Source: Phycisphaerales bacterium (GTDB taxonomy: Bacteria > Planctomycetota > Phycisphaerae > Phycisphaerales > UBA1924). From it: 64,000 bases of DNA. The notes below the pieces were generated by a model. It was not told the DNA's origin. It ran no database searches and saw only the letters and a program-made list of their open reading frames with translations. Of the stretch, positions 20,210 through 28,858 are shown piece by piece. Location: contig JADJMV010000008.1 in NCBI GenBank assembly GCA_016709445.1, positions 193,406-257,405 on the forward strand, written 5' to 3'. Position 1 is the stretch's first letter; each line of letters opens with the position of its first letter. The position numbers and the translations under genes were made by a program.

Positions 20210-21899
20210 ACCGATGCTGCGCGGCGAGGGAATATCCCCGAGGGCAAGCGATCGCCGTCGCCGTCAACCTCGAGTCGATCAAGTCCGACGCCAGCGAGTC
20301 TCGAACCACCGCCAGCAGCAGCGGTTCGACCGCCCCCGCCGCACCGATCCGACGGCTCGTCATGAGCGCCGCCACACCCGCCGCAGTCTCCCCGCCCCGC
20401 ACGGTGTCCCGTACCCAGTCCACAAACCCGGAAGGATCCGACTCCAACGCTCGGCGCGCCGCGAGCCGCGCCGCAGGCGAACCCGCCCCGGGCGTCAGCC
20501 TCGCCGTCTCCTCTTCCCCCATCCGCCGCACTCGCGAGTGGGGAGACCGCAGAAGCGATCGGGCAAATCGACGCCGAGCCGCATCCCCCGCCCGCAACCG
20601 TCCCGACTCACCGAGACCGCAGGAAGTCGCCCGGGTCGCCGCGGCCCCCGCCACCGCCGCAGACCCATCGAAGCAGAAATCGCGTGCCGCATCAATGCCG
20701 GGAAGGACGCGCATCGCCCCGAGACGCACCAGTCCATCGGGATCAATGAGCAGCGGGTCAAGGGCCAACGCCAGCGCCGCCGCGTCGGGCATCAGCGACG
20801 CGGCCAACCTCGCAACCTGACGCCTCGCGACCACATCCAACTGCCCCAACGCCGCCCGATCTGGAACCGGCCCCTCGGGGTGCAGGCGCCGCCCGCCGGG
20901 TGCCGCCCCCGGAGGGAGCCGATCGCCCGGGGTCGGACGTGTCGCGATCGGGACCAGCGCCGCCTGCCTGGCACGGGCCGGTGCAAGGGCGAGGTGCCCC
21001 AACCGCAACACCACCGCATGATCCAGCAGAGAAGGCGCCCGGGCGAGCCGATCGATGCAGGCCGCGGCGACCCCTTCCTCGCGGAGCCACAGCCACGCCC
21101 GCTGCCGTGCGATTGGCGCGCGGGCTCGGCGAAACGCCGTCCTCAACGCCTCGCTCGCGCCGCCACGCTCGCCCCTCGCCGCCGCAACAAGAGGCCCGTT
21201 GGTCGTCTGACACGGCCTCGGAGGCCGCTCCAGCAGCAGCAGGCCCGCCAGCAACGCCTCCTTCCGGCGGTGGTGCTCGAACGAATCCAGCGCACCATGC
21301 ACCGCACGGTGCAAATCCATGAACTGCTCGGCGGTCCACGCCTCAGCCGCCGCGTCCAGAATCGGGCGCAACGCCGGGGCCCGAGCATCGACCCCCAGCA
21401 TCGCGGGGTCCGCCGGTTCCGGCGCAACGCGAATCGCCAGAGCCAGGAGTGCCTGCGCCGCAGCGGAACTCGCATGCGACTCTCCAGACCCCAGCAGCGG
21501 CGCAAGCAATGCCGTCCAAACCGGGTCCGCCGTGTCCAGGGCCAACTCCGCAATCGACGCCGCAACAGGTCCAGAGATCTCCAGCCCCGTCGCGACATGT
21601 CCCCACCGACCCCGGCACGCCGCTAAAGCGAGTGGGCGCAGCGGTCTGGGTATTTCAACCCAGTGTTCGGCCAGCGCCCGAACCGCGGCTGTCTGAGCGC
21701 TCCGAGCCGCCTCGATCGCCTTCCGCCGCCCCAGACCGCGGATGGCCGCCGGGTCGAACGCCGCAATCTCCACCAATTCAGCCGCGAAAGCCGATCGCTC
21801 CAGACCCTCCGCCCCCCCCATGGCCCGCGCAAGCACGGCCACCCGCTCCAGTGGCTGGAGTTTGCGGAGGGCCCGGGATCTACGCGACGCAGCGTCCAT
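20151..21899 (-). CDS. HEAT-repeat protein, N-terminal fragment (frameshifted)
   Basis: An Ala/Leu/Arg-rich helical protein starting at 21899 (MDAASRRSRALRKLQPLERV). It shows repeated helix pairs such as AAIRGLGRRKAIEAARSA, LLIDPDGLVRLGAMRVL and SLLRSPHSRVRRMGEEE, consistent with HEAT/PBS-lyase-like repeats that act as protein-binding scaffolds. There is no signal peptide. The repeat pattern runs to about 20260, then the frame continues as unrelated residues to 20151 while the pattern resumes in the neighbouring frame (19739-20209). The intact protein would be about 715 residues. Function is unknown; only the downstream membrane protein is coupled to it. Confidence 0.72.
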   Translation of the reverse strand: MDAASRRSRALRKLQPLERVAVLARAMGGAEGLERSAFAAELVEIAAFDPAAIRGLGRRKAIEAARSAQTAAVRALAEHWVEIPRPLRPLALAACRGRWGHVATGLEISGPVAASIAELALDTADPVWTALLAPLLGSGESHASSAAAQALLALAIRVAPEPADPAMLGVDARAPALRPILDAAAEAWTAEQFMDLHRAVHGALDSFEHHRRKEALLAGLLLLERPPRPCQTTNGPLVAAARGERGGASEALRTAFRRARAPIARQRAWLWLREEGVAAACIDRLARAPSLLDHAVVLRLGHLALAPARARQAALVPIATRPTPGDRLPPGAAPGGRRLHPEGPVPDRAALGQLDVVARRQVARLAASLMPDAAALALALDPLLIDPDGLVRLGAMRVLPGIDAARDFCFDGSAAVAGAAATRATSCGLGESGRLRAGDAARRRFARSLLRSPHSRVRRMGEEETARLTPGAGSPAARLAARRALESDPSGFVDWVRDTVRGGETAAGVAALMTSRRIGAAGAVEPLLLAVVRDSLASDLIDSRLTATAIACPRGYSLAAQHRCAGGVSGATPRFSGAGERG

Positions 21900-22161
21900 G
21901 CGGGGTTTCAGCGTGCGGCTGGCAAGATACCTGGTTTTGGAGATGAACGCGAAAATAGGCTGGACCGGGGCCGCCGACGACGGATATCTTGGGGTTGCTC
22001 GTGGATTTGCCCCCAAGGCCAGTGTGCCGGGGGTGTGGGACTCCGGTGCGTGAACGGCTATAGTGGCCACAAACTTCGCCGGGTCCGTGGGGTGTGGTGG
22101 CAATTGTCACCAATGTGAATCGCACGACGCCCGGCGCCAGCCCGGGCATATGAGGGCCAGC

Positions 22162-22710
22162 ATGGACACGCCAGCCAAAGTCAACAGCCTCCAGACCTAC
22201 CAGGTGGTCCTCTACGACCGGGCCCTCCACCCGGAGTTCTTCGATCTCAAGGCCCGCAGGGTCGAGAAATTCAACGGCTTCGAGTTCGAGGCGTGGCTCA
22301 TGGGTGGCGGCCACGTGCTGCGATTCGAACTCGGAGCGCTCTGCACCTGCGAACTCCTGACCGACCAGGATCGCGGCCTGCCGGATGCCGGCGTCGTCGC
22401 GGCCTTCCTCTGCGCCGGGGAGCGTGACTTCGACCACTCCTTCCGGACGGCCCCCGTGAACTACATCACGACCGTCCAGACAGAGACTCTGGCCGAAAAC
22501 CTCTACATCGCAACCCACGAAGAACTCCTCGCGTTCGGCCGCGAGAGCGGCGCCCTGATCCACCAGTGGCACGATGGCACCGGCCCGTGCCTCTCCATGA
22601 TGGACACCCAGCGGTACAGCCGCGAGATGCACGCCCAGGCCTACCACCTCCTGGCCAGCCAGGGGATCGTGCTCCGGTCGCAGACGATTTTCGAGCACCG
22701 CTCCGCCTGA
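22162..22710 (+). CDS. Conserved-looking hypothetical protein
   Basis: A 182-residue soluble protein that I do not recognise. The ATG at 22162 has GAGGG upstream; an ATG at 22150 is possible. The sequence is well ordered, with mixed alpha/beta composition, a CTCEL segment, a central RDFDHSF stretch, an IATHEELLAF helix and several His (IHQWHDG). No transmembrane segments or signal are seen. It stands alone between a divergent HEAT-repeat gene and ileS in the same direction. The base composition matches its neighbours, so it is likely a resident gene. Confidence 0.68.
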   Translation: MDTPAKVNSLQTYQVVLYDRALHPEFFDLKARRVEKFNGFEFEAWLMGGGHVLRFELGALCTCELLTDQDRGLPDAGVVAAFLCAGERDFDHSFRTAPVNYITTVQTETLAENLYIATHEELLAFGRESGALIHQWHDGTGPCLSMMDTQRYSREMHAQAYHLLASQGIVLRSQTIFEHRSA

Positions 22711-22968
22711 CGCTCCGGCCAGAATCGACCCCATTTCCCCGCCCCGGGGCTTGTCCCGCCGGCCCCCGCTGCCGAAAATGAGGCCGTGGTGACCGTTCGC
22801 GCCATCCCGACCGCGTCGGGCCTCTGCAGGCCCCGAATTCGCTAGCCCCGCGTGGGGTGCGGCCCGCCGCCCCCGCGCCGAAGGGGCCACCACCGACGCT
22901 ACCCTGTGCATCCGAATACCCGACAAACCGCCCAGTGGACGGGCGATCCTGTCCAGAGAGCGATCCCC

Positions 22969-25900
22969 ATGAGCGACGCGACCGCCAAGCCCGAGAAGAA
23001 GGCCGCCAGCCGGTACAAGGACACCCTCAACCTGCCCAAGACCACCTTCGCGATGAAAGCGAATCTGGTGCAGAACGAGCCGGGCAGCATGAAACGCTGG
23101 GAGCAGATGGGCCTCTACGAGCGCCTCCGGCGCGAGCGGAGCGGTCGAGAGATGTTCGTCTTTCACGACGGCCCCCCCTACGCGAACGGCTCAATCCACC
23201 TCGGCCACGTCCTCAACAAGACTCTGAAAGACTTCGTCGTCCGCTCGCGTTCCATGCTCGGGCTGGATGTCCCCTACGTCCCCGGCTGGGACTGCCACGG
23301 CCTGCCGATCGAGCACAAGGTCATGACCGGGCTCGTCGAAACCGGCAAGATCAAGAAGCTCGCTGAACTCGGCGAAGACGCCCGAAAGGGCGCCATCCGC
23401 CGTGAGTGCAAGGCCTACGCCGAGAAGTTCGTCAAGCTGCAGGCCGGCGAGATGCAACGCCTGCTCACGCTGGCCGACTACGAGCACCCATACCTCACCA
23501 TGAACCCCGAGTTCGAGGGCGCGGTGCTGGAGACGCTCGCCGGACTGGTCGAGCAGGGCCTTGTCTATCGCGCGCTCAAGCCGGTCCATTGGAGCATCGC
23601 CAACGAAACCGCCCTCGCCGAGGCCGAGCTCGAGTACATGGACCGGGAGGACCTCTCGGTCTATGTCGATTTCGAGGCCGCCGACGCCGAAGCCGTCTAC
23701 GACGCCTTCGACCTGCCCCCCCGCGTTCCCGAGGAGGAAATCGAGGAAGATCACGACGAAAATGCCCCGCCCGACGCCGCCGATCCGCCATCGCGGGGCG
23801 CTCCCCCCGCGGGCGTCAGACCGGACCAGCGTCCGAGCTTCATGATCTGGACGACCACGCCGTGGACCCTCCCGGCCAACCTCGCGATCGCCGCCAATCC
23901 ACGCTTCGAATACGCGCTGGTCTGGGTGGATGGCAACGTCACCGTGATCGCCTCGGAACTCGTTGCACAGGTCACCAAACTCGCCAAGGCCGAGGAGGTG
24001 CGCGTGATCGCCACAACCCCCGGCGCACGACTGCTCGGGCTGCGGTACCACCACCCGTTCATCGAGAAGGCCCCACGACCACTCCAAGACCCCGAGGCCG
24101 ACACCTCCCGCTGCTACACCCTCGTCGACGCCGACTATGTCACGCTCGAGGACGGCACGGGCCTGGTCCACACCGCGCCGGGCCACGGCGCCGAGGACTT
24201 CGCCACCGGCAAGCGCGTCGGCCTGCCCGTCTACTGCCCGGTGCTCCACGACGGCGCCTACGACTCGACGGTCCCCGAGTGGCTCCGGGGAATGAACATC
24301 TGGGACGCCAACCAGAAGGTCGCCGACCACCTCCGCGACAGCGGGCACCTCTTCTCAAGCCACCGGTTCACCCACAGCTACCCCCACGACTGGCGGAGCA
24401 AAACCCCCGTGGTCTTCCGCTGCACCGAGCAGTGGTTCGTCGCCGTCGATACGCCCACCCGACGGGAGGGCCGCTCCCTCCGGCAGCTCGCCCTCGACAC
24501 CACCGCGACCGACGTCGAGTTCGTCCCCGCCTGGGGCCGCAACCGCATGCGCGGCATGCTCGAGAGCCGCCCCGACTGGTGCATCAGCCGCCAGCGTTCC
24601 TGGGGTCTGCCCATCCCGGCCTTCTTCCTGCCCGACGGCCAATGCCTGATGACCCCTTCGAGCGTCCGCGCCGTCGCCAAGCTCGTCCGCGAGCAGGGCT
24701 CCGACGCATGGTTCAGGAGCGGGCCGGCCGAGCTGCTTAAGCACTACGACGCCGAGGGCGATCCGGACCTGCCCCCCGCGCTAAAGGCCGCCATCCGCGG
24801 GCTCACGCTCGCGGCTCTGACGAAGAGCCCGGACATCCTGGACGTGTGGTTCGAGTCGGGCTCGACCTGGAACGGGTGCATGCGGGAGCGACTCGGAGAA
24901 GCCGGGTTCCCGGTCGAACTCTACCTCGAGGGCTCCGATCAGCACCGGGGCTGGTTCCAGTCCTCGCTGCTCGCCTCGCTCGGGGCCATGGGGCGCCCCC
25001 CGTTCAAGGCGATCCTGACGCACGGCTTCATGGTCGACAAGGACGGCAAGAAGCTCAGCAAGAGCGCCGGGCACACCGTCGAGGATCTCTTCAAGCTCTT
25101 CGGCGCCGACGTTGTCCGCTGGTGGTGCGCTTCGCTCGCCTACGAGCAGGACATGAAGGTCGACGACGAGTTCTTCACGCTCGCCGGTGAGAGCTACCGC
25201 AAGGTGCGGAACACGCTCCGGTTCATGCTCAGCAACCTGGACGATTTCGACCCGGAGCACGCAGCCCAGGTTGCCCCAGCGCCAGAGAGCATCGATGGAT
25301 GGGTGCTGGCCGAGTTCGCCTCGCTCGGGGCCCGTGTCATCGCGGCGTTCCAGCGGTACGACTTCAAGGCCGCACAGCAGACGATCTACGATTTCTGCAA
25401 CGACACGCTGAGCGCGACCTACCTCGCCGCCGTCAAAGACCGGCTCTACTGCGACAAGACCGACTCGGCCCGGCGCCGCCGATGCCAGCACGCCCTGTGG
25501 ACGCTCACCGACGGTCTCTGCCGGCTCGTCGCCCCGTTCCTCCCCCACACGGCCGACGAGGCCTGGCGGGCCCTCTGGAAGGCCCCAGCCGACGACACCG
25601 AACGCTGCATCCACACCCAGACCTTCCCGGCCTCCGCCGGCGCAGCATTGCCCCGCGCCCACGAGCACTGGCCCAGAGTGATGTTGCTCCGCGACCAGGC
25701 GTTGCTCGCGATCGAGAAGTCCAAGTCCGACCTCGGCATCGAGAACCCCCTGGACGCCGGTGTCGTGCTCCCCAATCCCTACGGCTTGCTCGACGCCTTC
25801 GACACCCGAGACCTCGCCGACCTGCTCGGGGTCAGCCGCGCCCAGTTCGACCGCGACGCCACCGAGCCCCGCGTGCTCGACCTGCGGAACCAACCCCGCT

Positions 25901-25995
25901 GCGAGCGGAGCTGGAAGCGTGACGGGACCGTGCGCGAGCGATCCGATGGCGGCCTGCTCAGCGACCGCGACGCGGAGGCGGTCGGCGTCGCGTAG
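22969..25995 (+). CDS. ileS: Isoleucyl-tRNA synthetase
   Basis: A 1008-residue class I synthetase that charges tRNA-Ile. The start at 22969 (MSDATAKPEKKAA) fits the family N-terminus. It has the HIGH-type motif PPYANGSIHLGHVL, the editing domain with WTTTPWTLPANLAI, the ESGSTW and GSDQHRGWFQSSL segments, and KKLSKS in the catalytic loop. An acidic insertion rich in Glu, Asp and Pro precedes the WTTTPW segment. The C-terminal zinc-finger region is still recognisable but eroded: only C978 is left of the usual four cysteines, the others reading S981, S998 and D1001. The preceding 258 bases hold no gene that I can see. Confidence 0.97.
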   Translation: MSDATAKPEKKAASRYKDTLNLPKTTFAMKANLVQNEPGSMKRWEQMGLYERLRRERSGREMFVFHDGPPYANGSIHLGHVLNKTLKDFVVRSRSMLGLDVPYVPGWDCHGLPIEHKVMTGLVETGKIKKLAELGEDARKGAIRRECKAYAEKFVKLQAGEMQRLLTLADYEHPYLTMNPEFEGAVLETLAGLVEQGLVYRALKPVHWSIANETALAEAELEYMDREDLSVYVDFEAADAEAVYDAFDLPPRVPEEEIEEDHDENAPPDAADPPSRGAPPAGVRPDQRPSFMIWTTTPWTLPANLAIAANPRFEYALVWVDGNVTVIASELVAQVTKLAKAEEVRVIATTPGARLLGLRYHHPFIEKAPRPLQDPEADTSRCYTLVDADYVTLEDGTGLVHTAPGHGAEDFATGKRVGLPVYCPVLHDGAYDSTVPEWLRGMNIWDANQKVADHLRDSGHLFSSHRFTHSYPHDWRSKTPVVFRCTEQWFVAVDTPTRREGRSLRQLALDTTATDVEFVPAWGRNRMRGMLESRPDWCISRQRSWGLPIPAFFLPDGQCLMTPSSVRAVAKLVREQGSDAWFRSGPAELLKHYDAEGDPDLPPALKAAIRGLTLAALTKSPDILDVWFESGSTWNGCMRERLGEAGFPVELYLEGSDQHRGWFQSSLLASLGAMGRPPFKAILTHGFMVDKDGKKLSKSAGHTVEDLFKLFGADVVRWWCASLAYEQDMKVDDEFFTLAGESYRKVRNTLRFMLSNLDDFDPEHAAQVAPAPESIDGWVLAEFASLGARVIAAFQRYDFKAAQQTIYDFCNDTLSATYLAAVKDRLYCDKTDSARRRRCQHALWTLTDGLCRLVAPFLPHTADEAWRALWKAPADDTERCIHTQTFPASAGAALPRAHEHWPRVMLLRDQALLAIEKSKSDLGIENPLDAGVVLPNPYGLLDAFDTRDLADLLGVSRAQFDRDATEPRVLDLRNQPRCERSWKRDGTVRERSDGGLLSDRDAEAVGVA

Positions 25996-26016
25996 CACGC
26001 ACCGCCCGGCGCGATG

Positions 26017-27492
26017 TCAGCCAGCCTGCCGGGCGTCATCCTCGGCGTGGATGCCCAACGCACGCATTTTCTTGTACAGGGTCGTGCGGTTGATCCCCAG
26101 GTCGTCCGCGGTCTTCTGACGATTCCACTCGTTCGCGCGCAACGCCCTGAGGATGATCGAACGCTCCGGGCCCCGCAGCGCGGACTCCAGCGTTTCCGGC
26201 ATCCAGGGCCCCTCCTCCGAGTCCTCGTCCGCCGCCCGAGCCCCCGCCGTCATCCGCGCGAGCACACCGCTCTCGGACTGGCCGCTCACCTGGCCCGGAA
26301 GGTCGGTCAGCTGGATTGTCTGCCCCTTGGTCAGCACCGCCGCCCGCTGCACCACGTTCTCCAGCTCCCGGATATTGCCCGGGAACGGATAGCGACGGAG
26401 CGCCTGCATGGCCTCGAGGCTAAACCCAACGACCTGCTTGCCGAGCTCGGCCGCGTAGCGCTCGAGGAAGTGCTCCGCAAGCAACGGGATGTCGCTCACC
26501 CGCTCCCGCAGCGGCGGCAACTCGATCATGACGACGTTGATCCGGTAGAACAGGTCCTGCCGGAACTTCCCCTCGGCCACCATGCGTTCCAGCGGCTGGT
26601 TGCTGGCGAGGATCACCCGGACGTCCACCTCGATCGTCTTGTTCGAGCCCACGGGCTCGAACCTACGCTCCTGCAGCACACGCAGCAGCTTGAGCTGCAT
26701 CGCCGGCGAAGCCGAGTTGATCTCATCAAGAAAGATCGTCCCGCCGTGGGCCGCCAGGAATCGGCCCGGCTTGTCGGCGTGGGCGCCGGTGAACGCCCCC
26801 TTCACATGCCCGAAAAGCTCCGACTCCAGGAGCGTTTCGGGAATCGAGCCGCACGAGAGTTCTACGAAGGGCTGGTCCCGCCGCGTCGATCGGTGGTGGA
26901 TCGCGTGCGCGATGAGGCTCTTGCCCGTCCCGCTCTCGCCGGACATCAGCACCGTCGTCTTCGTCGGCGCGACGGCCTCGACCAGATCGTAGAGCCGCAG
27001 CATCCGCGGATCACCGCCGATGATGTTGTCGAGCGAGTACCGCTCATCGAGCTGGTGACGGAGCCGGCAGTTCTCCGCCCGGAGGGCCTGCTGACGCAGG
27101 GCCCGCTCGAGCCCCAGCCGGAGTTCGGCGTCCAACACCGGCTTGGTCAGGTAGTCCACCGCCCCGAGCCGCAACGACTCGACCGCCCCCTCGACGTGCC
27201 CGTAGCCCGTCAACATCACCACCGCCGTCTCCGGGTGGCGCTCCCCGACATACCGGAGCAAATCCAGGCCGCTCGGGCCGGGCAGGGAAACATCGGTGAT
27301 CACGACCGCGAACGGGCGAGCGGCCTGCTCGGGCGTGCCGTCGCGGGCCTCCCGCAGCGCGTCCCTCGCCTCGTCCACGTTCAACGCCGTCGAGGCCTCG
27401 AAGCCCTCCCGGCCGAGAAACTCGGCGAGCGACTCCGCCACGATCGGGTCGTCATCGACAATGAGCACGCGTTGGCGGGGCCCGCCGGGCAT
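26017..27492 (-). CDS. Sigma-54-dependent response regulator (NtrC family)
   Basis: A 491-residue transcriptional activator in three parts: a receiver domain (about 8-125) with phosphoacceptor D67 in VITDVSLPG, an AAA+ domain with Walker A GESGTGKS and the sigma-54-contacting GAFTGA loop, and a C-terminal Fis-type helix-turn-helix (NRQKTADDLGINRTTLYKKM). It should bind upstream enhancers and drive ATP-dependent promoter opening by sigma-54 polymerase when phosphorylated. It lies 30 bases after its likely cognate kinase. Target genes cannot be deduced from the window. Confidence 0.95.
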   Translation of the reverse strand: MPGGPRQRVLIVDDDPIVAESLAEFLGREGFEASTALNVDEARDALREARDGTPEQAARPFAVVITDVSLPGPSGLDLLRYVGERHPETAVVMLTGYGHVEGAVESLRLGAVDYLTKPVLDAELRLGLERALRQQALRAENCRLRHQLDERYSLDNIIGGDPRMLRLYDLVEAVAPTKTTVLMSGESGTGKSLIAHAIHHRSTRRDQPFVELSCGSIPETLLESELFGHVKGAFTGAHADKPGRFLAAHGGTIFLDEINSASPAMQLKLLRVLQERRFEPVGSNKTIEVDVRVILASNQPLERMVAEGKFRQDLFYRINVVMIELPPLRERVSDIPLLAEHFLERYAAELGKQVVGFSLEAMQALRRYPFPGNIRELENVVQRAAVLTKGQTIQLTDLPGQVSGQSESGVLARMTAGARAADEDSEEGPWMPETLESALRGPERSIILRALRANEWNRQKTADDLGINRTTLYKKMRALGIHAEDDARQAG

Positions 27493-27522
27493 GGTCGCTC
27501 CAGGTCGTCTCGGTCCTCGGTC

Positions 27523-28380
27523 TTACGCGGCCCCCGCATCGGTCCGAGCGACCGGGCGGAACGTCAGCTCCAGAATGGCCCCCGGGCGATCCGTCGCCGG
27601 CCGATCGGCCCGATTGAACAGCCGGATCGAACCCTCGGGGAGCTCCTCGACGATCGACCGCGCCACAGCCAACCCCAGCCCCGAGCCGCGGGGTTTGGTC
27701 GAGAACCCGAACTGGAAGATCGCCTCGGTGGCCGCTCGGGGCAGGCCGACGCCGTCGTCGCGGATGGAGATCCGCACGCGTCCGTCCTCGGTCCAGCCGG
27801 CGTTGACGTCGACGACGCCGGAAGTCTCCTCCGCACCCGTCCCGACGCTCCGGCAGATCGCCTCGATCGCGTTCCGGAGCCCGTTGACCAGCACCGGATA
27901 CAGCGGCCCCGCGGGCACACCGCTCAGGCCGTTCGAGACGCACGCGGTGATCCGCACGTGGTGCTCGTCGGCCAGCGGCGTGAGCACGTCCACCGCGTGG
28001 AATATCGCCTCTCCCAGCTCGATCGGCGACTGAATACCGGAGATCTCCGCCGTCAGCGAGCCGGCGGAGTGCTTCATCGCCGCCTCCACCAGCTCCGACA
28101 TCCGAAGCAGGGCCTGCCGCACTGTGTCCAGCCTCCGCCGCGCCTCATCCGAACCTGGGGCTTCCGGCTCGGCGCCCCCGGGCATCGAACGCTCGGCGAG
28201 ACCGAGGCACCGCAGCGAGCCGTCGAGGATGTTCCCCAGCTCGTGCGCCAACACCGTCAACCGGTCCGCACCCTCGCTGGAGGCCACGGCTTCCCGAGGC
28301 GTCGAGCGTCCCTTCCGGTTTGTTGACCCGGCGGAACTGGGAGTCGGCGTGTTATCGGGCTGCGGGCTATTCGGCTCCAT
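27523..28380 (-). CDS. Sensor histidine kinase, cytoplasmic, partner of NtrC-type regulator
   Basis: A 285-residue kinase. The start at 28380 (MEPNSPQPDNT) opens a low-complexity N-terminus; the phosphoacceptor is H46 in LAHELGN. The ATPase part has an N-box (LVNGLRNAIEAI), IRDDGVGLP (G1) and GSGLGLAVARSIVEE (G2). There is no transmembrane or recognisable sensing domain, so it is probably soluble and senses through partners or acts in a relay. The gene directly precedes the sigma-54 activator in one transcription unit. Confidence 0.92.
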   Translation of the reverse strand: MEPNSPQPDNTPTPSSAGSTNRKGRSTPREAVASSEGADRLTVLAHELGNILDGSLRCLGLAERSMPGGAEPEAPGSDEARRRLDTVRQALLRMSELVEAAMKHSAGSLTAEISGIQSPIELGEAIFHAVDVLTPLADEHHVRITACVSNGLSGVPAGPLYPVLVNGLRNAIEAICRSVGTGAEETSGVVDVNAGWTEDGRVRISIRDDGVGLPRAATEAIFQFGFSTKPRGSGLGLAVARSIVEELPEGSIRLFNRADRPATDRPGAILELTFRPVARTDAGAA

Positions 28381-28450
28381 GTTGATCGAGATCGACACGG
28401 CAGCCCCGCCGCTCCAGCCCGGCGTTTCGAAAACCCACACCCGGCGGGGA

Positions 28451-28858
28451 CTACGCGAACGAGGCCTCGTCCGTGACGTTCTGGACCTGCCATTTGTTCG
28501 CGTCAACCCGGAAGTAGAGACGGATCAGGTCACCCGTCGTCCGGTCCGAGCCCAAGATGTTCATCTCGCCGCGATGGGTCGTATTGGCCTGGCTCTGGAG
28601 CTGATCGGCCGGCTTGGGATCGGTGTCGGGGATGCTCGCCGTCAGGTCGGCGACCTGCCACGACTTGCCCTGCTTCGGCAGCGCCGGCGACCACCAGAAC
28701 GCGATCATGTCGCCCGCGCTGTTCAGCCCGGCGATGTTCAGGCCGCCCCAGGGCGTGACGAAGCTGGTAATGCTGGGCCCGACCAGCTTCGGCCCGCCGG
28801 CGATCTGCGTGATGTTCGCCACCTGCCAGCCCTTGCCCGACTTCTGCTGGGACGGGTT
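28451..28858 (-). CDS. Planctomycete surface protein, C-terminal part beyond in-frame TGA
   Basis: This is the same reading frame as the gene at 28859-30688, continuing without a shift after a TGA at 28859-28861. It encodes about 135 further residues, including another copy of the repeat unit seen before the stop (TPWGGLNIAGLNSAGDMI, then WWSPALPKQGKSW and QVADLT). The continuity of the repeats shows it belongs to the same protein. Independent translation would have to start internally (an in-frame GTG at 28822), with no good ribosome-binding site seen. Confidence 0.7.
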   Translation of the reverse strand, partial: NPSQQKSGKGWQVANITQIAGGPKLVGPSITSFVTPWGGLNIAGLNSAGDMIAFWWSPALPKQGKSWQVADLTASIPDTDPKPADQLQSQANTTHRGEMNILGSDRTTGDLIRLYFRVDANKWQVQNVTDEASFA

